From contig JAIVFJ010000031.1 of the NCBI GenBank assembly GCA_025765615.1, positions 62,001 through 126,000 on the forward strand: 64,000 bases of DNA, read 5' to 3'. This DNA comes from Zopfochytrium polystomum (lineage: Eukaryota; Chytridiomycota; Chytridiomycetes; Chytridiales; Chytridiaceae). Under the pieces are notes generated by a model. That model searched no databases. It saw nothing but the letters and a program-made list of their open reading frames with translations, and was not told where the DNA came from. Below, in pieces: positions 26,001-36,333 of the stretch; within the stretch, counting starts at the first letter, position 1, and every line of letters starts with the position of its first letter. Position numbers and translations under genes: made by a program.

Positions 26001-27864
26001 ATGCGCAGGACAATCTTCACGGTCAGTGAAAAAAATAATTTGGTTTTTGTCCCAGCTGATGACTTTGTTTTCAAAGTATTTCGTCTTTCGCATGATGCTG
26101 GAGCAAGAGAGCTCGTGTGCAGTATTTGTTGATGCACTCACTCACTGCGTCAATGGCACTGGACGATCTTTCAAAGTCCATCAATCAACTGTGGGTTCAC
26201 TTTCGAGGAGAATCCTCATCACCGTGCCAAACCGCTGGAGCAACTTCTCGCATAGTCATAAAGACCCCTCCACAATCGAGAGACCTCATTATTCGGGAAG
26301 AGTCCGATCACGAACAATGTAGCAATCCAGTAGTCTGGGGAAAAGTAGGGGTGTTTGCCGCGTTGCTCAATTTTTCCAAAAGTTTGAAGGATTAGTTCGA
26401 ATCAATTTCCAGTCCCGCCCCAACAGTGTCATTGTCGAATTCGACGACGCACAACTGCCTCAAGGGCCTTATCATCTCCTGTACGCCTGGTTAATATATG
26501 GTTCTTTACCGTGAGAGAAAATACACGGATGCGTGCCGATTTTTGCGGGCCTGGACTGTTCGAGCCATTTCAGTCCGAATTATCCGCCCCAACACTTGAT
26601 GTGTCGGTTCGGCTCGAGCCTCCAGGAATGAGCCTAATGGAGGTCCGAGGTCTATTAGGTGCGGACGGCTTTATGACGTCCGTATCTTCGTCTACACTGC
26701 ACTTTGCTAAGGTCACATTAGTCAATGAGCAAAAAGCTTTTGAGGTTGTGCAGCGAATAAGAAAATTTACAAACATATCCGCGACATTTCAGCGAGCAGG
26801 CCGACAGATAACCAATCCAGCGGAGCACTACCAGCTTGAACAGAGGCCTAAATATACGAACTCTTCCCCGCGTAGTTTTGAGAACTTCAGAAGCCGGACA
26901 ACATTGAGCGTTGGTCAGCAGAGTTTCGAACCATCTTCGTCCAGACGGCCAACAGCAGCGTCGCGTGCCAACACAATTTTGCCTTTTCAGACAACGAACT
27001 CTATTCCAGACAATTCTGGGACGAAATTGATTCGCTCTGCACTGGGAGCGGTGAGGTCCGACCCACTACTACCGGAATCAAACTATTACGCAGTTCGTGC
27101 GGACTTGTCGACAGCTCCGCAACTTAACCCACTCATTTTTTTCCTGGGGAGTCCCGGGCTCACTCAACTAATTTTCGTGAAATGTTTTGGGTTCGTTGCG
27201 TTATTTCACAAGGAGATTCAAGCAAAAGCAGCTGCCCTCCGACTTGAAAACTTACTCATGCACCCCAGCTGTTTCAATCACCATTGCCACTTCGGTCTCG
27301 CGTGAAAACCGACAAAATTCGAACACTGCCCTCGGATTCCCTGCTCGTCAGCTTTGACAGTGAAATGGATGAGGTTGTGGCGAAAATAGTCATCGCGTTC
27401 TGCGAAGTCGGGACAAGCCGCTCCAAAAGGCGGGACTTTGAACGAAGTTGCCGCAGCGAAGTCCGGGGGAGCGGATCGATTCTATTCTTCCGCAGGTAGA
27501 AAGCAGCCAACAGCAAAAACTATCGGAACCTCCGACCTCGTCAGCCATCGTTGACACCAACGTGGTTGCACAGCAGAGGGACGAGGACAAAAGTGACGTT
27601 GTGGGCTGGGGAGAAGTGCCCCCACACCATTACAGCCAAGGACGGCAGAACTACGATTACGCCGAGGCCCGGTATCGAGTATAGATGGTGGGACGCGAGC
27701 AAAAGGACATTCAGCAAAATTTAGCACAGTCAGACACCAGCAAAGCAGCCAATCCAGCTGAAGAAGTCATACAAAACGAATGCAGTGGCTCGCCTCTCCA
27801 AATTGAGCAAATTATTGGTTCCGTGCAGGACAAGGAAAAAGAGAGCTCAGCTGCTCAGGAATGA
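26001..27864 (+). CDS. Unidentified multi-exon gene
   Basis: Not recognised. It starts from an ATG at 26001 (MRRTIFTVSEKNNLVFVPADD). A 47-base GTATTT...GTGTGCAG intron joins to a frame reading MALDDLSKSINQLWVHFRGES and RDLIIREESDHEQ. Further exon-like stretches are NSVIVEFDDAQLPQGPYHLL, then a longer frame (from 26576) with APTLDVSVRLEPPGMSLMEV and FAKVTLVNEQKAFEVVQRI. The tail is hydrophilic and Ser/Gln-rich and ends at 27862-27864. An in-frame TAG at 27682 disappears if a 50-base GTATAG...TTAGCACAG intron is spliced out. Exon boundaries in the middle are not settled. No domain can be named. The 3' end is close to the MPC2 3' end on the other strand. Confidence 0.4.
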
Positions 27865-27901
27865 ACAGGTGAGGGACGAATGGGCAGGCAGTGATGAATG
27901 G

Positions 27902-28787
27902 TCAGGTGTATGAAGCCTTTTGTGTTCGTGGTATTTCAATCCAAAAAGCCAGAACATGAAGTGCAAAAAAATCGGAAGGAATCAAGCCTGCTTCACTTTG
28001 TTGTTGTAACTAATGCCAAAGAGCCAAAGAAGAAGATTAAGTCAGATATCAATAAAAGTCGCTCGAACAAACTGAGAGAAATAAGGTTGATCAAAACGTA
28101 CTCCCAAATGCGGTATAGTTGGTATAGCCCAGTTGCACCGACGAACAAATTTACGCTCATCAGGTTGTAGTTGACGGGGGTGATGACAACAGCATATCGC
28201 GACCAAATGATTCCCGTCGCCGCCAAGGCTGCACCGAGAGGGCGATTTTATAGATGTTTAGTTATTGCGGAGTCGAGTAAACTATTGCGAAGTCAAGGTC
28301 GCGAACCAAAGCTTTGCTGGAACGACAGTTTCTCGGCGGGCCGGTTAATATCGCTCAAGCCGGCAATGACGATCCCCTGCGGTTGTTGCAGGACAATGGA
28401 GGCGTGAGTGGCTGATTGCACGGAGGATGGTGCAGGTTACCCATTTGGTCGCTGGAGCCCAGAAGAAGACCGTCTTTGGGCCTGAAAGGTGCAAATGTTC
28501 AAAACATTGAATGGTCCTCCGAATATGGGTGGCTCATGATCAAGCAGGCAGGGTTTTGGGGAGCCATCTGGTCAAGGGAGTCGCAGCAAAAGCTTGTCGT
28601 GCGTTCACGGTGGCAGGTGGCGATCGCGGCTCGATCCTCTACGATCGCCGGCGATCCTCGCGTGTGCATCGAACCGCTCAATTTGGAGCGTTTGCGCGTT
28701 GCCATCCGAGTCAGAGTCAGTCGTACCTGCCGGGTGGTTGATGAACTTCTGAAGGGCGCTCTGCGCCGGAGCTTGAGCCGCCGCCAT
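27902..28787 (-). CDS. MPC2: Mitochondrial pyruvate carrier subunit 2 (MPC2-like)
   Basis: Exon 1 (28787-28727) starts MAAAQAPAQSALQKFINHPAG. The next exons spell PKTVFFWAPATKW, GIVIAGLSDINRPAEKLSFQQSF and LAATGIIWSRYAVVITPVNY, then NLMSVNLFVGATGLYQLYRIWEY. This matches MPC2 closely, including the conserved PKTVFFWAP and WSRY...ITPVNYNL. MPC1/MPC2 form the inner-membrane transporter for pyruvate. Three hydrophobic segments are expected and seen. The C-terminal end is uncertain: a weak donor after EY (GTTTTG) and a distal acceptor near 28010 would add a tail of about 37 residues to a stop at 27902. The core ends near 28101. Confidence 0.9.
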
Positions 28788-29005
28788 CGATTTGGGGTCT
28801 TTTTTTTTTTTCTTTTTCTTTTTTTTTCCCCTTCTCTTCTGAAAACGTTTTTGTTTGATTCTTCGGTCGCGGAATCGTTCGTGGAGCGGATCCCTGACAA
28901 CGACTACGACCACCCCCTTCTTCCCGAGTCCGCTACGGAAGGGAGGCATACCTTCCCTCTGAAACACTTCATTAAGTACCACAATACATATGAGATAATC
29001 TAAGT
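28788..29005. promoter_or_regulatory. MPC2 promoter region
   Basis: 218 bases between the MPC2 start and the stop of the prominin-like gene, both on the minus strand. A T-rich tract (28800-28830, plus-strand view) lies just upstream of MPC2. Confidence 0.4.
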
Positions 29006-32000
29006 TTACGCCGGCGGCGCTACGCTCGGCCCTCCAGAAGCATCTCCACTAGACCACCCTCGGTTCGAAACAATCCAGTTATCGTCGGCAACCTGTAGGA
29101 AAAAGGCTATTGACTGAGTTCCATCGTCAACGGGACAACAGTGTGCGAAGTACCTTGTAGTCCCTCTTTCCGCTCAACAGACCAACCACCGACGACACGG
29201 TTTCAGTCGAGTCAGCCCTCTCGAACTCGACTTCAGAAGCAACAGATCCAGTCCTTCGTTCAAGACGGTTTGAGACACAACCGATGCAAGAGAGGCAGAC
29301 AAGGAGAGTCACTCCAGACACAACAAATGACAGCCATAATCCATCGAGGGCTTCACTGGATGAGAAATAGTCAAACAACAGCACAGACTTGACGCAATCA
29401 ACAAGTGAGCTTACTTCAAGTGAGAGCATGTAAGGGTCTCAATTGTCACTGTGTCCTCTGCCATCGGGCGGCAGTCCAAATTAGCCTTTATGTTATCCAT
29501 AGAGTTATCTGCGATGCCGTACAAATTTTGCTTCAAGGCTGGGATGCTGCCAGTAAACTGATGGCGAGACGTCAATGAGAAATCGGCCAGAAAAATGGCA
29601 TGAAAAACCAGTTTCAAACTACATTTTTAGAGGCTTCCGAGGCAAACTTGGAGGACAAGTCCATGACAGTGTTGTACGGTTCGGAGAGCTGGCCGCCAAC
29701 GTCCTATAAATCCAAATTAACAATGCGAAAGGAAGAGCACATGTATAAAGTCTTCAATCGGGAAGTCGCGTCGGAAGGGTGAATGTTACCTGCAGATTCG
29801 ACAGTGCAGCAGCGACAGTCTCGACAGCAGCGATGGAGGCGGTTCTCAGTTCCGTAACAGCTTGAATGTCCCTCCGTATGGCAGCCTGCAAGCCCAGAAT
29901 CTGTGCTATCGCTGCCGATAAAACAGCAAGGTCGTCCGTTGTCGGCTGCGCTGAGCCGCCGTCGGCCGCCACCATCGACAGAACTGTTCCGTCGGAGATG
30001 GATAGGTTAAGCGTTGCGGCTGCGCTGGTCAGGACTTCGTTCTCTGAAGCAAGAGCGGATGCATTCAAGCTGAAGAGCGCCTGTCTCAAGCTAGGAGGAA
30101 GCGAAACTCCTTGGAGCTTTTCACGAATCGAGTTTGTGTCTAGATTCAATAGATCTTGTGGAACGATGGAACTGCGTGGAGTTCAGTAAACGGTGAAGTA
30201 CGATCCGTGAAAGGACTCTTGCCTCAAGTCAATGCTTGTCGACTGCCGAAAGTCGTAGTGATTGATGACAGTCGCAGCCATATCCGATATGTTGAAGGAA
30301 GTCTGAACTATTCCCAGTGCTGAAGCGGCATCCAGCAAGCTTGTGGCGTTGGGCCCAAGGCAGGCCGACCGAGTCGCGTGAAAGCTCTGCAGCTTCGCTC
30401 CGACATCTGCGTTCACAGACGCAATGAATCTAGCGCTCTTGTCCGTCGCGAAAGTGCAACCTAAAAGAAAGCGTTGAGAGAACGCCGGCCTTTTAATTCT
30501 TTTAACCTTCACCCAGAGCTCCGGTTGTCGTAAACGCCAAAGCTGCAAAAATCAGCAAAATCGCAGTAGAGGCGGCAAGCACGACAATAAAGCTAGTGTG
30601 CCGCAGGAAAATGCATCAGCATGCCGACCATATCAAATCACGGTAATCAACATATCTGCAAACCCTACATTGTGGCACCGACCGGTCCCCGAAAGAACGG
30701 GACCAAAAACACGCCCACCATCGCCACCGTCGACACCACCAGCAGCGTCGCCGACACCGCAGCCCGCACGCGATCGTACGCGCGCACGTCCGCCACCGTC
30801 GCCACCATCGTCCCGTTCGCCGACGCCACTGTCCCGCGCGCCGCTGCCGCAAACGCGTCAACGTCCCGCACGGCGGGGTCACTGGCGTTGCGGATCATGT
30901 CGGCGATTTTGGATTGCAGCGGGGCGGTCGCGGCAGTGGCGATGGCGGCGCGGACGTTGCGGATCGTTGGTGTCAGAACTGGGAGTAAGGCGGCGATGTC
31001 GGGGAGGGACGCGTTCAAGGTTGAGAGGGCGAGTGGGATTGAGCCGTCGAGGGTGCTCGCGGTGGTGTTGGCCTTGTCGATGGCGGTGTTGACGACGTCA
31101 AGGGACGGTGAGGGAATAGGTTGGTTCAACTTGTAGAAGACGGTCGGTCGAGAAGTGGACTGTATCGGTTCGTTGAGGATTTGGACGATCTGTCGCAGAG
31201 CCAAGAAGTCTTTGAGGGCACAGGTATGTTAACGCGATATGTCACAAGTGAATCACTCTCGCATCCCAACCTTTTTTCAGTCTATCTAGCCTTGACGCGA
31301 TCTGGTCCAGGTTGGATTGGACGCTCCCTCCCGACTGTGTGATCAAGCTAGTAATATTGACCCACTGGCTGCAGAGCAAGATCAAGAGCTCGCCCGGCCC
31401 TGTTTTATTCTTTCCCACGAGTTGAAGCTGAAATTCAGTTGTGTCCACAACGTCAAAGGCTCTCTGAACCACGGTATTTGCATCTGACGTTATGTTGCTG
31501 ACGACAGTCCTCGCCATGGCTGGCAAATAAGCTACAGTACCCAATCCTCTCGAGACCAAAGAACTAGACGCTGATTCGGTGGATTGAAGAGCTGAGGAAA
31601 CATAGACTGAAGATTCGATTCCAGTAAGAAACGCAATTCTTGGAGAAATCCACGAGTCAGCGATGCATTGGAGTGATCAACTTCGCGCATACATGGATGT
31701 GAATGAGAGGGCCGAGAGGAGCAGCAGGCTGGCTCTCTTTGATAGTGTATAGCTGTTGGCCGATGATCCCTTCATGCACTTCAAGACAACGATGAATGCG
31801 ATTGGTACAGCTGCGATACCCATCACGACAAATATTGCAGCAACACCAATCCAATTCTGAGAGAAATGAATAGTAAGTTGCTACACTTAACTTCACGAAA
31901 CTCAAACAACCAGCAGTTCTGACTCCTTACTATGCTTTGAAGCATCCAGCTGTTGACTGTGAGAGGGCTTGGTGCTTGGATTGGCGGAACTATGATCGAT

Positions 32001-32143
32001 CTGCGGATACTTGATCCAACTGTTGTCCACACCCTGAGGCCGGGAGGAAAACTGAAAGGCTGGGTTTGAGGGACCGATTGCACCATCGCATCTCTTGGAA
32101 ATCGGGCATTGCGCAGCAGATGATCAGCTTGATCAACGACCAA
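29006..32143 (-). CDS. Five-span membrane protein with prominin/tweety topology
   Basis: Multi-exon. Five hydrophobic segments are legible in order: NWIGVAAIFVVMGIAAVPIAF; a second after SYTLSKR (ASLLLLSALSFTSM); then a large loop (about 300 residues, with NITSDANT, NTTAS and other N-glycosylation sites); VSATLLVVSTVAMVGVFLVPFF; TSFIVVLAASTAILLIFAALAF; then a second large loop with paired cysteines (EGCTF, SACLGPNATS, LDCRP, LTCSH); and LDGLWLSFVVSGVTLLVCLSC. The C-terminal tail ends GGPSVAPPA (stop at 29006-29008). Short loops join TM1-2 and TM3-4. This is the arrangement of prominin (CD133) and tweety proteins, which sit in curved, protruding plasma-membrane regions. The assignment is by topology, not by sequence match. 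The N terminus beyond about 32143 is uncertain, with no signal peptide confirmed. Confidence 0.55.
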
Positions 32144-32889
32144 AGAATTCGGTGTCTTCGTGTTATGCCAAATTCAAATGAAAAAGGACGGACGATACCA
32201 GTGATCAAGCATCGTTCGCAAATGCAGTGAACTTTGCAAGAGCGGGAGAAAAATTGGAGCTCGGTGAGAGAAGAGGCGGTGAGGTATGTTGGCGCTCTAT
32301 ATTCGATCTTGTGAATGCAGGTGAGAATCGATTCTTTGTTTGATCTGTTGTTTCTCTGGGGCTTCTCGCTTCCCATATTTGTGGGAATTGTGGCTTCGCG
32401 TGCCTGTGTCCGGATGAGACAAGCCTGAATTGTCTGAAATCTGCCCCCGGAATAACCATCGCCACACATGTCGAAGAATCATCGAAGGGGACAGCGCGGA
32501 CTACGGTGCGGGCTTTGCACCTCCCTTGCCCTCTACGTGTTTCCTCTCGTTCGTCGATGCTCCCATTCCACGCACGACGGTGCCCTGGCGTGTGAGTCCC
32601 ATCCAAGCGTTGCAAACAGACACGCACACACACACACCACACACATCTTCAAAAACATAATTATATGGTGCAAAACACTTCATCCACTCTATTCGTAGCA
32701 ACATAGTTTTTAGCCATAAATAAGGACATGCTTGATGTAACCGCCCTTTTGCTACCAACTCTTCCACATCTTGGCTCTATTTGAGCTCCAAAAAAATGTC
32801 CTTGCAAATTTGTTTATTCACTTCCGGATTCAGGGAAATCAGGGGCGCCGGTCGTAGATGTGCCTACCTATTCGTTGCCAGGAGGCTCT
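32144..32889. other. Gap upstream of the prominin-like gene
   Basis: May include its first exon (a continuous minus-strand frame reaches about 32470). Otherwise no gene is recognised. Contains a CA microsatellite at about 32619-32645. Confidence 0.4.
32619..32645. repeat. CA microsatellite
   Basis: ACACGC and CA units, in non-coding sequence. Confidence 0.8.
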
Positions 32890-33279
32890 TCAGCCTGCGA
32901 TCTTGGTGCACAGCTCGACGATAAAGCCATTCAGGTCCTTCACGTACGCCACGGTCTGTCCCCACGGCTTTTTCGCCGGTGCGGCCAGGCCAACACATCC
33001 GCCAGCGATGGCCTGCTGGTACGCCGCCTCGACGTCCTTCACAATGAACGCTATTTCGAACGGCGGCGATTCGCCCCCTTTCACCTGCTTGCGGTACTGG
33101 AATCCGTGCGAGGACGCCAGGTCATTCGAGGCAAACGCCAAGCACGTGGTGGCCTCGTTTTTGAGCTCGCCGTACTGGTCCTCGTGGAGGAACTTGCGCT
33201 CCAGGCCAAACGCCTTTTCGTAAAACTCGATCGTCTGAGGAACGCTCTCGACGTACAGGATTGTGTAACCAAGCTCCAT
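32890..33279 (-). CDS. Glyoxalase / VOC-superfamily protein
   Basis: A single-exon 129-residue protein that opens MELGYTILYVESVPQTIEFYEKAFG, the classic first beta-alpha-beta unit of the vicinal oxygen chelate fold. Later segments are HEDQYGELKNEATTCLAF, PFEIAFIVKDVEAAYQQAIAGG and AAPAKKPWGQTVAYVKDLNGFIVELCTK. The glutamate near the end (IVEL) fits a metal ligand. VOC proteins include glyoxalase I and bleomycin-binding proteins; the substrate cannot be read. A longer in-frame start at 33330 exists, but the ATG at 33279 fits the family start. It is 153 bases from the divergent SDR gene. Confidence 0.85.
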   Translation of the reverse strand: MELGYTILYVESVPQTIEFYEKAFGLERKFLHEDQYGELKNEATTCLAFASNDLASSHGFQYRKQVKGGESPPFEIAFIVKDVEAAYQQAIAGGCVGLAAPAKKPWGQTVAYVKDLNGFIVELCTKIAG

Positions 33280-33432
33280 CTTGCAGCGGACCGTCGTAGC
33301 GGGCGAATTGAGAGCAAATTTCGAAAACACACAAACACGAACACAGCCATGTCACATCACGTGCACCCACAAGGAAACTCTCACAAACGAAACCAAACGG
33401 TGGGATAATAAATAAAACCATCAAAAAAACCA

Positions 33433-34640
33433 ATGCCATTGGACGTCCGTGGGAAGGTGGCCTTGATCACGGGAGCAGCCTCTGGTGAGAGGGAGATGAC
33501 GACCCGCCACGACGATGACGGCGTTTTAGACGACAGGATGGATGAGATGAGAGCGTGCAGGGGGGGTGCTTGCATCGCCATGTTCAAATCCCCTCCCTGA
33601 TGGCATCCCTCGTCAACAAAAAAAACACCGCACCGTCAGGCTTCGGCAAGGGCACTTCGGCGCGGCTGGCGGCGAAGGGCGCCAAGCTGATTCTCTCGGA
33701 CGTGAACGCAAAGGCCGGTGCCGAGGTTGCCGCGAGGATCAACGCTTCCCACGGCCCCGACACGGCCGTCTTTTACCAGTGCGACGTCACCAACTCGGAT
33801 CAGCTCAAGGCCGTGTTTTCCAACGGAGTGAAAAAGTTTGGACGCCTCGACGTACGTTCGAGCGGGAGCGGGGCCGGTGGGCGATGGCAAAGATCTCGTT
33901 TTGGCCGCAAATAGCGCTGAATCTGCTTTTACTTTGTTTTTTGACCGTTGCCTCCGATGGCGCGTTCTCCGATTAGATTTGCATCAACAATGCCGGGATC
34001 CCTGAGCTCGGCAAGTTCATCACAGACGCCCCATACAGCTCATGGAAAAAAGTCATTGACATCGACCTGACTGGTAAGCGCGAACGACATGGACCCCATT
34101 CTCGCCTTTTGAAAGGAATCTGTCCCCATAGCTGTCATCGAGGGAACGCAGCTGGCGCTCCACTACATGCGCAACCAAACCCCTGCAGGCGGTGTGATCA
34201 TCAACATCGCCTCCATGGCCGGCTTCATCCCTGACCCTTACCTTCCGGTCTACGTCGCCGCAAAGTTTGGCGTGGTCGGGTTCTCAAAGTCGCTAAACAA
34301 GTACTTGAAGAAAACGCAAAACGTCCGCGTCGTCGGCATCGCGCCTACATTCTCGCCCACGCCTTTGGTAACGAACCAGCTGGAGGTGGACGACGGTATG
34401 TTGTGGATTGCGGTGGTCGTGTAAATTACGGAAGACTTTTTCTAATGTTTTATAATCGCGTTGCGCTGGCTTTTTGGACGGGCAGGATTCAAACAAATGG
34501 TGGCTGCTGGAGGGACCGTACCCGTCGAGCAAGTCCTCGATGCAATCATCTACGCGATCGAAGGGGAGGATCTCGCCGGTGAGATTGTGCGCATAACGCG
34601 CCAGAAGGGTATCGACCTGGCGCCAAAGTCGAGGTTGTGA
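33433..34640 (+). CDS. Short-chain dehydrogenase/reductase (SDR), copy 1
   Basis: Five exons, 33433-33484, 33640-33851, 33977-34073, 34132-34395 and 34486-34640, give about 259 residues. The cofactor-binding motif is completed by splicing: LITGAAS joins GFGKGTS (TGxxxGxG). Next come CDVTNSDQL, CINNAGIP, GVIINIASMAGF (catalytic Ser region) and PVYVAAKFGVVGF (YxxxK). The NAD(P)-dependent dehydrogenase is closest in style to classical SDRs such as 15-hydroxyprostaglandin dehydrogenase. The substrate is not readable. It has a tandem paralogue immediately downstream with the same intron positions. Confidence 0.92.
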
Positions 34641-34864
34641 TTGAGTGCAGGCGAACGGAGGCCTGTGTGTCGTCGTTTCTTTAATCCAAGGACTTGCGAT
34701 ATAATAACACATCATTTTGTGATCTGCTCTTACTGGAGAGGTGGATGAATACTGCGACTCGCAACTATGAGGATCTTGGGGTGTTTGTGAGGGAGCTTTC
34801 CCAGGAGTCTGTTCGGAACACCCTCGGTAAAACTCGGTCCAAAGATCAGCCGTTGGTAGAAATC

Positions 34865-34884
34865 AAAAAAAAAAAAAAAAAAAA
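34865..34884 (+). repeat. A20 tract
   Basis: Twenty A, ending 15 bases before the start codon of the second SDR copy. Confidence 0.85.
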
Positions 34885-34898
34885 TAAGAAACGAAAAT

Positions 34899-36004
34899 AT
34901 GTACGAAATCCGCGGCAAGGTCGTTTTGATCACGGGAGCAGCGTCTGGTGAGCGGCACCCCACCACGACCGCCAGTCGCATCGCACTAACTCGCACCTGC
35001 ACTCTCATCGCGAACTAGGCTTTGGGAAGGGCACTTCGGAGCGCCTTGCCGCCAAGGGCGCCAAGCTGATCCTCTCGGACGTCAACGCAAAGGCCGGCGC
35101 GGCGGTTGCCGCGGCCATTAACGCGGCGCACGGCCCCGACACGGCCGCTTTTTTCCAGTGCGACGTCGCCAATTCGGATCAGCTCAAGGCCGTGTTTGCC
35201 AATGGCGTCAAAAAGTTTGGTCGACTCGACGTGGGTTTTACGTTTTCTCGTTTGTTGAACTGCAAAAAGTGGTGCTTTTAAAAGAGCGGCTTTACCGTCT
35301 AGGTCTGCATTAACAATGCGGGGATCGGCGAGTCCAAGCGCTTTGCCACGGAGCCTCCCTTCTCAGAGTGGAAGAAGGTCATCGACATCGACTTGACGGG
35401 TGAGCTTTGGTGTTTCACTTCGCGGGCCAATGTTTGTTAATTCTCGTTGATTTTCAAAAACGCACCTCAGCTGTTATCGAGGGAACGCAGCTCGCGATGC
35501 ATTACATGCGCAACCAAACCCCAGCAGGCGGCGTCATAATCAACATCGCGTCCATGGCCGGATTCCTGAGCGACCTCTCGCAGCCGGTCTATGTCGCTGC
35601 CAAATTCGGCGTCGTCGGTTTCACAAAGTCGCTCAACAAGTACCTCAAAAAGACGCAGAACATTCGTGCTGTCGGTATCGCGCCAACCTACTCACCCACG
35701 CCGCTGGTGACAGGCGGCATGGAGCGGGACCCCGGTGAGCGCGTAGATATGAAGTGGCAGTGGTGGACGAGCGTGTCCCTCGCTTCCCTGGCTCTACTGG
35801 AGATTTGGCATCGGCGACAAAACCCAACTCACCATCGTGTTTTTGGCAGAGGCTCGGCAAGTGATTATGGCGGCGGGCACGGTGCCTGTGGAGCAAGTGA
35901 TTGACGCGATTGTGTACGCGATCGAAGGGGAGGAGCTGGCGGGCGAAATCGTGCGGGTGACCCGGCAAAAGGGAATCGACGTTGCTCCAAAGTCGAGGAT
36001 GTGA
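34899..36004 (+). CDS. Short-chain dehydrogenase/reductase (SDR), copy 2
   Basis: Five exons, 34899-34947, 35019-35230, 35303-35399, 35471-35734 and 35850-36004, give about 258 residues. Exons 2, 3, 4 and 5 have exactly the same lengths (212, 97, 264, 155) as in copy 1, and most of the protein is identical or nearly so (TGAAS|GFGKGTSERLAAKGAKL, YVAAKFGVVGFTKSLNKYLKK). Differences cluster at the substrate-side loops: GESKRFATEPPFSEW against PELGKFITDAPYSSW, and the fourth-exon end (GGMERDP against NQLEVDD). Catalytic Ser, Tyr and Lys are kept. Both copies look functional. Confidence 0.92.
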
Positions 36005-36156
36005 TTTGCTCGAACACGAGCCATGCGGCATCTCTCACTTCTCCCGGCCAGCAACGTGAAGACACGGTCACATCCAAAATGTAACAAAATAAATCAGTGC
36101 AGTGCCACAGGGCACAGCCACAACGCGCCGCGCCACCTTCGAGGAGGTTGCGGCGG

Positions 36157-36190
<34 letters not shown>
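36157..36190. repeat. GCC trinucleotide repeat
   Basis: About ten GCC units after the second SDR gene, not coding in a supported frame. Confidence 0.85.
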
Positions 36191-36333
36191 GCTGCTTCTT
36201 CTCACATAAAAATAGACGCCTTTTTGGCGACGACGGGCAGCTGCACCCAGCGGTTTAGAATAAATAAACAAAACAGGAAGAAATTCTTTCCTTTTCCTTT
36301 CGCAGCCGAAGAGGCTTTTTGCGGATAATAATA

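Noticed and set aside
27682..27684. In-frame TAG inside coding-like sequence, possible readthrough
   Set aside because: A 50-base GT-AG intron beginning at the GTATAG removes it in phase.
28499..28900. Minus-strand frames with long Lys/Arg runs
   Set aside because: They read through the T-rich promoter tract of MPC2 and overlap its first exon in other frames.
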